From Areca catechu (taxonomy: Eukaryota; Streptophyta; Magnoliopsida; Arecales; Arecaceae), in contig CM038051.1 of NCBI GenBank assembly GCA_021397845.1, positions 15,400,327 to 15,464,326 of the forward strand: a stretch of 64,000 bases of DNA, written 5' to 3'. Position 1 is the first letter of the stretch. Each line of letters starts with the position of its first letter. The position numbers were made by a program, and so were the translations under genes. The notes beneath the pieces were generated by a model. It did not search any database. It was given only the letters and a program-made list of their open reading frames with translations, and was not told where the DNA came from. This document shows, piece after piece, positions 36,047 through 45,500 of the stretch.

Positions 36047-37672
36047 TGTTGCCGTCCTCGTCGCCGCGCCCGTGCCGAGGATCAACCGATCCTCCCTGAC
36101 CGCCTGGCAAGGGAGCCTCCCTTCCTGCGAGAAACCTGCAACAAAGGGGTTAGAGGACCCTGGCCGGGGATTCCGGCGAGGGGGCTCCGACGGTCAAGTC
36201 AGTAGACGACGTGGGGAACAGACTCTCGCTCCCAGGCCCTCTAAAGGGTCCCAGGTTTGGAGAGTTAACTCGTGAAGGGGAAGCGCCGGGGACCGGAATC
36301 TCGGCTGGGCCTGCCTGCCGAGCTCGCGTCCAGTATTCCCCTCTCGGGATCTCTGGCTTTTTTCTCGGAGCGAGGCCTTGTGCCGGTGCTTCCTTCTTGT
36401 CCCCAGGCTAGTTGGCTTACCTCGCAGTCTCCGGATCCCTCCTCCTTTATCTCCCTCCGTTGTGTGCTTTCCATCGTGTGCTTGTCCTTTTCCTCCTCGA
36501 AAACTCCTCTCCCCTGTCTTCCTTTCTTTTCCCTTTTTGGTGAAGGAGGCCAGGCGGCTTTCCGACCTCGTCCACCGGGCCCAGCAGGGAGAAGGCAAGG
36601 ACAGAAGAGAAAAGGAGGAGGGGGGCGGCGCTGGCAGAGCGGCCAGTCGTCAGGCTTCGGGCTCCGTGAGAGTGCTCTTTTCCCCGAGGGTGGGCGCCAT
36701 CCGTTTACGGGGCCCGTTCCGTCAGGATCGGGTCTCTCGACTGCGGGACCTTTCGGGCCAATGTAAGTGACGTTCCGCGTGCCGCCGCCCTCCGTACGGG
36801 ACGCCGTCTGGGGTCGGTACGGCCCGAGGGATGGCCTCGGGACCTGTTGCTTTCCCCGGGGGCCTCTCCGTACGAGCGGTCTGACCCCGGCTGAGTTGGA
36901 CCTGTCTCCGGGGGCCAACTGGCGAGAGGCGAGGGATCGGCCGACCTCGGCTTAGGTGGACCCCTACTGGGTGGACACCTGGCGAGGTGGCAGGAGGTCG
37001 CCTGGCTTCGGCCGAGGTGGACTCGTCTCCGGGTGGCCACCTGGCGCAAGGCGGGGGGTCAGCCGACCTCGGCCTAGGTGGACCCCTCCTGGGTGGACAC
37101 CTGGCGAGGTGGCAGAAGATCGCCTGGCTTCGGCCGAGGTGGACCCGTCCCCGGGTGGCCACCTGGCGCAAGGCGGAGGGTCAGCCGACCTCGGCCTAGG
37201 TGGACCCCTCCTGGGTGGACACCTGGCGAGGTGGCAGAAGATCGTTGCTTCGGCCGAGGTGGACCCGTCTCCGGGTTGTCACCTGGCGCAAGGCGGAGGG
37301 TCAGCCGACCTCGGCCTAGGTGGACCCCTCCTGGGTGGACACCTGGCGAGGTGGCAGAAGATCGCCTGGCTTCGGCCGAGGTGGACCCGTCTCCGGGTGG
37401 CCACCTGGCGCAAGGCGGAGGGTCAGCCGACCTCGGCCGACCTTACTCGGGGCGGACTCCTCCGAGCCCGGGCGCAGATGAGTCGGTGGGGGAACTCCGC
37501 GCCGAACTTGACCTCGGCGGGAGCTGTTTGCTTCAGATAGTCGTCGGGCGGTGCGGTCTTGCCGACCCTAGCTTTGAGGACGTGGCGCTGATTCTGGCAG
37601 GGAAACTCGCACGTGGCTCGCTCGTATTCGGCGATACCTGAGCCTGGCCACGTCACTGTCACGGCTGTAACA
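36047..37672 (-). repeat. 3' LTR of the young element
   Basis: 1626 bp; plus-strand ends TGTTGCCGTCC and GGCTGTAACA. Its internal satellite-like block occupies about 36950-37440. Confidence 0.96.
36950..37440. repeat. About 120-bp tandem repeats inside the 3' LTR
   Basis: Four units with starts near 36951, 37074, 37196 and 37316, each with AGGTGGACCCCTCCTGGGTG and CACCTGGCGCAAGGCGG boxes. The block is repeated exactly in the other LTR at about 48022-48512. Confidence 0.92.
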
Positions 37673-37687
37673 GTTGCCCCCCAGCCC
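37673..37687 (-). other. Polypurine tract of the young element
   Basis: Minus strand reads CTGGGGGGCAAC immediately before the 3' LTR start TGTTACAG. The position fits plus-strand priming during reverse transcription. Confidence 0.7.
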
Positions 37688-38160
37688 GCCGTTCCGTCGG
37701 GGCATCGTAAAACGGAACGTCGGGATTAATTGCAGACATGACGTGGGGAGGCGAAGATCTTGCATCATAATTGGCACGATCTCCATTCGTCGTGGCTCGA
37801 TGTGGCTGAAGACCTATGGGGGGTCGCCACGCGTCGTCCACTTGCCCGTAATCAATGCGTCGCTTCGGGGCAGAGGCCGTTACTCTGCTAACGAGGCGAC
37901 GGTGTCGGGCGTGCGCCCACGTGGCGACCATCCAGTGGTCCGAGGCGGAATGATGGGTACGGCTGCTGCCGGCTGAGTTTGAAAGGGAGGGGACTTTCCA
38001 GAACGAGGCCTTTTCCCTTGCTTCGTGGGCGGTTTGCTGCAGGCTAACAACTTCTGCCGCTCGCGCCCGTCTGTGCATTTTTGGGTGAGTGTCTTCTTCT
38101 CCTTCTCTAGCCCCCTTCCTCTCTCATTTCTTATTCAGTTTCTTTGTCCTTTCCTTCCCC

Positions 38161-40443
38161 ATGGCGCGCCGTCGCCATGTCTCTTCTAACCCGGACGAGG
38201 CCGGTCCATCCCGGCCGAGGACTCCATCTTCTTCCTCCTCGGATGAGGAGGTAATTCCAGAGGAGGTCCGCCGGCGCTTGCAACCCGGGGGTGTCACTAT
38301 TGGCATCCCCAGGGGGGTCCGGTCCCCTCCGGTTGCGCCTGCCGTGCCCCTCCGTTCACTCCCCGCCTTGGCTTCTCTTCCTGCTCCGCCACTTCTTCCC
38401 GCCGGTCCCTCCGGTCATGCCTCTACCATGACCGAAGGTGATCTTTCTCTGCTCCGGGATGCCTATGGCATCCCGGGATCTGTTCGTCTGTTTGCTCCGC
38501 GGTCCGGGGAGCGTGTCACCATGAGCGGCCCCGGCCGCATTGCCTTCTACGAAGACTTCCTCCTCGGGGGTCTTCGTTTTCCTCTGCACCCTTTTTTCCT
38601 TTCCTTTCTCAGCCATTTCCGGCTCGTCCCGGCTCAGCTGGCTCCTAATGCCATCCGGGTCATCTTCTCCTTCATTGTCTTCTGCCATTTCCACGGGTTC
38701 GTTGCCCGTTTTTCACTCTTCAGGGCCCTGTTCACCCTGAAGAAGTGCTCCACCGATGATGGCTGGTGGTACATTTCGCCCCGGCCTAGGTGTCTCCGGT
38801 TCGACCTCCCTTCTTCGGTCAAGGGATGGAAGAGCCGGTTTTTCTTTGCTTCGGTCGACGACGTCGACTGGGCTTGGAGCGAACCGGACCGGTCGCCGAA
38901 CCGGAGTTCTCGAGTCGAGCTCGCGGACCAGGAGTCTTACAGCCAGCTCCTGAGTGACGTGGTCCCGCCGCTCGAGGTTCTGCTTTCTGAGCAGAATCTT
39001 TTTGAGGCCGGCATCAGTCCCATCCGGGAGACCGGTGAGATTTGGCCCCGCATTAACTCCTGCCCTTCCCCCCTCTCTTTTTAAGATTGAACTGTCTGAC
39101 CTTCTGATTTCTCCACTTTGCAGGGATGAAGTTTTCCTTAGAGAATCTTCTGGAGGGAGCGGCCCAGAGGGAGGTCGTCGACGTGGACGAGCCCGTGGTG
39201 AAGAGGGCTCGCACAGAGACGAGCCGGGAGGTCGCAGCGGCGACCGCGCCCGGCCTAGCTGCCGCTGTTTCTCCGCCCATACCTCCTCAGGGCGGCGCCC
39301 CTGGCGCCCCGGCCCCACGACCTGGCAACGCCGCCGAGAGAGCTCCGGCGCCCGCCGCTCTGCCCATCGCCGGGCCCACTCCTGTCAGCAGCCCCACGGC
39401 ACCGCCAGTGGCGACCGCCGGTCCGTCGGCTGTAGCTCCAGCAGAGGGGGCAGCTGCCACGGGGATCGGCCCGAAGGGCCCGGCGCCGGTGATCTCGCAC
39501 CGAGACTCGGTCATCCTCGACCGAGGACTGGCGGAGAAGTTGATGGAGTACGCTTCCACCGCCCGGGACCGCCGAGCTCGGGGCGGCCGAGATTACGCGG
39601 ATGCGCTGCTCGGCATCCTGCCCCAACTCTTCACGGTAAGTCAGAGCTTTCCCTTCTTCTTTACTTCCAATCCGAGGGCTTCTGCCTTGATACTGACATG
39701 CGCTGTTTTTGCCTCTGCAGATCGGGAACGACGTCCTCCTACTGAGGAACTACCTCGTAGGGAACGCCAAGCGGGACTCCGATCGGGAGCTAAAGCTTGG
39801 CAAACTCGCGGCCGATGTGAAGGACCTGATGGACAAGGGGGCCGAGCTGCGAGCTGAGAAGCGGGCCCTCCAGCCCGACCTGACACGTTCCGAGGAGCGG
39901 AACAAAGAATTGGAGGCCTCCTTGGCGGAGGAGCGGACCTCCAACCAGCGCCGGACTGAGGAGGATGCGGCGGAGAAGGCCCGCCTGCAGGCCCATTCCC
40001 TGTTTTTGGAGCGCCAACGGGATGAGGCCCGGCGAGAGGTGGCCGCGGCGAAGGACCGGAGCTCCTACATCAACGGGCTCCTGGAGGCGGCGAAGCGGGA
40101 AGCGCAGGAGGCCGTCCCCAAGTTCCGGGCCTCCGACGAGTTCACGTCGGAAGTCCGGGAGGCCGCCGTGGACTCCTTCCTGAAGGGGTTCCGGATGTGC
40201 CGGGAGAAGGTGGGGGCCTTCTTCCCCCAGCTGGACTTGAGTGGGGTCGTCGTCGGCGGCAGGAAGCCGGGGAGCGAGAGCAGGGTCCCCGGCGCGACCC
40301 AGGCGACACCTCAGGCGACACCTGTGGCACCTCCGGCCGGTGATGCCGCGGTCCCGGCACAGCCCCAGGAGCCGGTCGTCGTGGAGGTTGAAGAGGTGGC
40401 GCCCGCACCTCCGGCGGACGGCGCCGACCCTGCGCCCCAGTGA
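38161..40443 (+). CDS. Three-exon antisense gene of the Tat element (putative gypsy-type transposon protein, Transposase_28-like)
   Basis: Exons 38161-39034, 39124-39635 and 39721-40443 join across two GT-AG introns (89 and 85 bp) into an open frame of 702 aa on the strand opposite to gag-pol. Exon 1 encodes a basic Ser-rich N-terminus (MARRRHVSS) and, near residues 95-250, a domain with YGIPGSVRLFAPRSGERV, FYEDFLLGGLRFPLHPFF and FSLFRALFTLKK. This resembles the Pfam family called putative gypsy type transposon (PF04195), assigned from memory. Exon 2 is Ala/Pro-rich with a possible nuclear signal (VVKRARTE). Exon 3 begins with about 140 residues rich in Glu, Lys, Arg and Leu heptads, probably coiled coil, then a Pro/Ala tail. 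Antisense ORFs of this kind are known in Tat elements; their function is unclear. The gene starts 490 bp from the 3' LTR. Confidence 0.85.
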
Positions 40444-40774
40444 CCTTTACTTTGTATTCTCGCTGTCTTCGTCCTCTTCTTTTTTCTTGGGGGGTTCCGG
40501 CCTGTCGGAGCTCCCAGTTTGTACTGAACACTTTGTAATGAAGACTCCTTTTTCATAAAAACTTGTCTATCATCTTTGCTTCTTTTTCTTCTTCTTTGTT
40601 TGTTTGTGAGATGTCGGTCTGGGACACCTGAGATAACTGCAGGCCTGGTCCTTCTATACTAAATCGAAGGACGGGGTCTGCAGAGCCGTGTTGCGGCAAG
40701 GCAAGAATCCTGAGCAGGTCCGACTTTGGGTTGCCTTCATGCTTGCGCGGACAGCACAGTTCCTGCACCATCTT

Positions 40775-41518
40775 CTGGGCCGAAACCCGGGATCCTCCGG
40801 ACTGAGCTCGATGCCGCAGGCTTTCTCAAACCTTGCGCGGCTTGCTGAGCCGTGCTCCGGGCTTGCGTGGGCGAAGCGGATTCGGCGCCACCTTCCAGGT
40901 CGGAGCCCAGGATCTTCCGGACTGAGCTCGATGCCGCAGGCTTTTTCAAACCTTGCGCGGCTTGCCGAGCTGTGCTCCGGGCTTGCGTGGGCGAAGCGGA
41001 TTCGGCGCCACCTTCCAGGCCGAAGCCCAGGATCTTCCGGACTGAGCTCGATGCCGCAGGCTTTCTCAAACCTTGCGCGGCTTGCCGAGCTGTGCTCCGG
41101 GCTTGCGTGGGCGAAGCGGATTCGGCGCCACCTTCCAGGCCGAAGCCCAGGATCTTCCGGACTGAGCTCGATGCCGCAGGCTTTCTCAAACCTTGCGCGG
41201 CCTGCTGAGCTGTGCTCCGGGCTTGCGTGGTCGAACTGGGTTCGACGCCACCTTCCAGGCCGAAGCCCAGGATCTTCCGGACTGAGCTCGATGCCGCAGG
41301 CTTTCTCAAACCTTGCGCGGCTTGCCGAGCTGTGCTCCGGGCTTGCGTGGGCGAAGCGGATTCGGCGCCACCTTCCAGGCCGAAGCCCAGGATCTTCCGG
41401 ACTGAGCTCGATGCCGCAGGCTTTCTCAAACCTTGCGCGGCCTGCTGAGCTGTGCTCCGGGCTTGCGTGGTCGAACTGGGTTCGACGCCACCTTCCAGGC
41501 CGAAGCCCAGGATCTTCG
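40775..41518. repeat. 120-bp tandem array, about 6.2 copies, between antisense gene and integrase
   Basis: Exact 120-bp periodicity: ACTGAGCTCGATGCCGCAGG begins at 40801, 40921, 41041, 41161, 41281 and 41401. Two unit variants (GCGAAGCGGATTCGGCGCC, and TCGAACTGGGTTCGACGCC) occur in the order A A A B A B, and the last 240 bp duplicate the 240 bp before. Because 120 is a multiple of 3, long ORFs run through it on both strands (40688-41560 plus, 41429-40737 minus). I read these as artefacts. Confidence 0.95.
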
Positions 41519-41593
41519 CAGGCCTCCTCGCTGAAGTTTAGAGAAGAATTTTTAAAGTGAAGAAGCTTTGTTCAAGGAGCCGGGAGCCTTACA

Positions 41594-42580
41594 TCACTGG
41601 TAGTACATTCTCAGGTTCGAGGGGTTCCATGTCCGGGGGAACCTGGCACCTCCCAGTTCTTCCAAGTAACATGCCCCGTGGGGGAGGGCTTCTGCTACCC
41701 GATAAGGGCCTTCCCAGTTGGGTGAAAGCTTGCCGCACTCTCGTGGCTGGGAGGCTTCTGTACGCCGGAGGACCAAGTCCCCGGGACGAAAAACCTTCGG
41801 CCGTACTCGGGAGTTGTAATATCTGGCTACACGTTGCCGGTATGCCGCCATTCGAATTCGGGCCTTGTCCCTTGTTTCTTCGAGGAGGTCTAGGTTGAGC
41901 ATCATCCTGGCCGGGTTTTCTGTCTCGTCGTATTGTTCTACGCGCAGCGTGGGTATGCTGAGCTCGATCGGGATGACTGCCTCGGCCCCGAAGACGAGGT
42001 TGAATGGGGTTTCGTCGGTAGCTGTCCTTGGAGTGGTGTGGTATGCCCAAAGAACGCTGGGAAGCTCGTCGGCCCACCTGCCCTTGGCTTGGTCTAGCCG
42101 CGTGCGGAGGCCCTGAAGAATGGTCCTGTTCGTGACCTCAGCCTCCCCGTTGGTCTGGGGGCGCGCCACCGAGGTGAAGCGATGCTTGATGCCGAGGTCG
42201 TTGCAGAAATCCTCGAACTCTCGACAGTCGAACTGGCGTCCGTTGTCGGTAACCACGGTGTGGGGGAGGCCGAAGCGGCAGACGATGGACTTCCAGAAGA
42301 ATTTGGCGACGTTTGCTTCGGTGATTCTTGCCAAGGGTTCGGCTTCGACCCACTTTGTGAAGTAGTCGATGGCCACTATCAGGAACTTCCGCTGGCCGGG
42401 TGCCGGCGGGAATGGGCCCAGAAGGTCCATTCCCCACTGGGCGAATGGCCAGGGGGCTGAGAGTTGAGAGATCGGGTTGGAGGGTTGCCGCTGTACCGTG
42501 GCGTGGCGCTGGCACCGGTCGCATCTCTTCACGAAGTCAGCGGCATCCTCCTTCATCGTCTCCCAGAAGTAGCCTTGACG
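41594..42580 (-). CDS. Integrase part of Tat pol, out of frame with upstream pol
   Basis: This frame (open from 42679; meaningful from about 42580) encodes most of a Ty3/gypsy integrase. The second half of the zinc-binding domain is CDRCQRH. The catalytic core has GMDLLGPFPPAPGQ, VVTDNGRQFDCREFEDF and RPQTNGEAEVTNRTI, supplying the D,D,E triad. A C-terminal domain ends at the stop 41594. The first half of the zinc domain (HEGICGNHVGG) lies in the preceding frame, so a one-base frameshift near 42575-42580 splits the enzyme. In the family, integrase inserts the cDNA into chromosomes. No chromodomain is present, as expected for Tat. Apart from the frameshift the sequence looks undamaged. Confidence 0.9.
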   Translation of the reverse strand, partial: RQGYFWETMKEDAADFVKRCDRCQRHATVQRQPSNPISQLSAPWPFAQWGMDLLGPFPPAPGQRKFLIVAIDYFTKWVEAEPLARITEANVAKFFWKSIVCRFGLPHTVVTDNGRQFDCREFEDFCNDLGIKHRFTSVARPQTNGEAEVTNRTILQGLRTRLDQAKGRWADELPSVLWAYHTTPRTATDETPFNLVFGAEAVIPIELSIPTLRVEQYDETENPARMMLNLDLLEETRDKARIRMAAYRQRVARYYNSRVRPKVFRPGDLVLRRTEASQPRECGKLSPNWEGPYRVAEALPHGACYLEELGGARFPRTWNPSNLRMYYQ

Positions 42581-45500
42581 AGGGCCTTGTATGCCAATGC
42601 CCTGCCCCCCACGTGGTTCCCACAGATGCCTTCGTGAATCTCCTGGAGCACAAGCTTGGCTTCTGCGGGTCCAATGCACTTGAGGAGGGGATAAGAGTAG
42701 GACCTTCGATACAGCTGCCCGTCCATCAGGACAAACCGCACGGCCTTCTTCCTGATGAGGCGAGCCGCGTCTCGGTCTTCCGGCAGAATGCCGTCGGTGA
42801 TGTACGCGGCGTACTTGTCCATCCAGCCGGGCTCTTGGCTGACCTGATGGACCCCCGCCGGTGCTTCGAGGCTTGGGACTTCGAGTCGCTCCACATGAGC
42901 GCGTCCCAGCATTGTGTCTGGCAGAGTCGCCAATCGAGAGAGAGCATCCGCGCGGGCGTTCTCCCCGCGGGGGATATGAAAGATGTTGAAACGCCGAAAC
43001 TTGGACGCGCCCGCCTTGACGAGCTCCAGATACTTCGCCATCTGGGGGTCGTGAGCGACGTACTCCCCGGACACCTGCCCCGCCACGAGCTGGGAGTCAG
43101 TGAAAGCTCTGAGGTTGGTCACGCCCAGCTCGCGGGAGACCCTGAGTCCGGCGAGAAGCGCCTCGTACTCCGCTTGATTGTTTGTCGCGGGGAACTGGAA
43201 ACGGAGCGCACATTCTGCGACGACCCCGTCGCCGTTGGCAAGGATGAGCCCAGCTCCGCTCCCTCCGGAGTTTGAGGCTCCGTCTACATGGAGGATCCAG
43301 GCGTCCTCTCCGGGCTTGTTGGCGCCGACCTCCATCGGCTGGGCCGAAGAGTCCTCCTCGGGCTCCTTGCCCAAACCTGCGCATTCGACCAAGAAATCGG
43401 CCAGCACCTGTGCCTTCATTGCCGACCTCGGTCGGTATGTAATGTCGAACTCGCTGAGTTTCAGTGCCCATTTGGCCAATCGCCCCGAGGTGTCGGGTCG
43501 GCTGAGCACCGCTTTCAGCGGTTGGTCCGTCAAGACGGCGATGGGATGCGCTTGGAAATAGGGCCTGAGACGCTGGGCAGATACTATCAGCGCAAAAACG
43601 AGTTTCTCGGGCCGGGAATACCTGAGCTCCGCGTCCCGGAGGAGTTTGCTGGTATAGTACACCGGTCGCTGGATCCCGTGGTCGTCGGTTCGGACCAGGA
43701 CAGAGCTGACGGCCTCCGGGGTAACGGCCAAGTAGAGGGTAAGCTCCTCCCCTTCCTCGGGCCTGGACAGCAAAGGTGGTGATGCGAGCGTCTTCTTCAA
43801 CTCCTCGAAGGCCTGCTGGCATTCCTCGGTCCAGGCGAAACCATTCATCTTCCTCAGCACCTTGAAGAAGGGACGGCAGCGGTCCGCCGACCTGGAAACG
43901 AAACGGCTAAGGGCCGCAACCCGGCCGGTCAGCTGCTGCACTTGTTTCTTGGAGGCTGGCTGCTCCATGTCCAGGATAGCCTGGACCTTCTCCGGGTTGG
44001 CCTCGATTCCTCTCTGGGTCATCATGAACCCTAGGAACTTTCCGGCGGAGACCCCGAAGGCGCACTTCGCCGGATTCAGCTTCATCTGGTGGCGCCGGAG
44101 GTTGCCGAACGTCTCTGCCAGGTCGGCTACGTGGTCCGAGTCAAGTTTGCTCATTACCAGCATGTCGTCCACGTACACCTGCATGTTGCGGCCTATCTGG
44201 TCTTTGAAGACTTTATTGACCAGACGTTGGTACGTCGCCCCTGCGTTCTTGAGGCCGAAGGGCATCATCCTGTAACAGAAAGTCCCGCGATCAGTTATGA
44301 AGGCGGTACGCTCTTCGTCCTCCGGATTCATCCGGATCTGGTTGTATCCGGAGAAAGCGTCCATGAATGACAGGAGACGGTGTCCCGAGGTGGTGTCGAC
44401 CAGCTGGTCGATCTTTGGCAGAGGGAAGCTGTCCTTCGGGCAAGCTCTATTGAGGTCGGTGTAGTCCACGCAGATCCTCCACTTACCGCTGCTCTTCTTT
44501 ACCATGACCACATTTGCTAACCAGCTGGGGTATTGGACTTCTCGGACGAAACCGGCGGCGAGAAGTTTCTCTACCTCCTCGTCGATCGCCTTCTGCCTCT
44601 CCATGGCAAAGCTTCTCTTCTTCTGGCGGACCGGGCGGCTGCCTGGGTCCACGTTCAGGCTGTGCATGATAATCTCGGGCGGAATACCCGGCATGTCGAC
44701 CGCCGACCAGGCGAACACATCGGCGTTGGCACGGAGGAACTCCAGCAGGCGGGTTCGTTCCTCTTCGGGGAGCTGGGCCCCAACTTGCACCATCTTCAGA
44801 GGGTCTGAACCAAGGGGAAAGGAGAGCAGGCGCTCTACGGGCCCTCCCCTGGGTTCCTTTTCTCTTAGGTCGAGGTCCTCGACCTCGCGGGCGAGCTCTG
44901 CGCCCTTGATGCCCGGGATTGTCTGCAGGCAGAGCGGGACTGGCTGGATCGTCCCCTTCACTTCCCCGAACCCGAAAGGCGTGGGGAACTGCACCAGCAA
45001 TCTCCTTGTGGAGATAGTGGCGTCTAGTCGGTTGAGCCCCGGTCGCCCAAGGATGGCGTTGTAAGGGGAAGGGATCTTGACTACAGTGAAAGTTACCATG
45101 ACGGTCGCCTGCCGAGGTGGGGATCCGGCGGTAACTGGGAGAGTGATCTCCCCTTCGACTCCCACGGAGTCCCCTGTAAAACCTACCAGTGGGGTGTGCA
45201 CTGGCTTTAGCTGGTCGAGAGACAAGTTCATCCGAGAGAAAGCGTCATAAAAAAGTACATCGGCCGAGCTTCCACTATCCACCATGATTCGATGTACAGG
45301 ATGTTTCGCGATGGTCATTTCGACCACCACGGCATCATTGTTTACATTGTCATTAGACTCCCCTCCCTTGGGAGGGGTTACATTCTCCGGGACTTCCCGG
45401 GCTCTCTTCTCTGCTCGGCCAGATCCGCGTGAGATCATGCCCACGGGCCTCTCTGTTGGCCGGTTGTCGATCGCAGGGACAGGTGGCAGGGCCGCGAGCG

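Noticed and set aside
36956..37641. Long ORFs in the LTR (also at 48028-48713 and 2470-2975)
   Set aside because: Products of GC-rich tandem repeats with few stops; present in LTRs and on both strands.
40688..41560. 290-codon plus-strand ORF and 230-codon minus-strand ORF
   Set aside because: They run through the exact 120-bp tandem array; a period divisible by three keeps several frames open at once. No domain or codon pattern supports coding.
42400..43275. Plus-strand ORF of 291 codons and other long ORFs opposite pol (for example 44504-45064)
   Set aside because: Shadows of the gag-pol frame in GC-rich sequence; no domain and no splice support, unlike 38161-40443.
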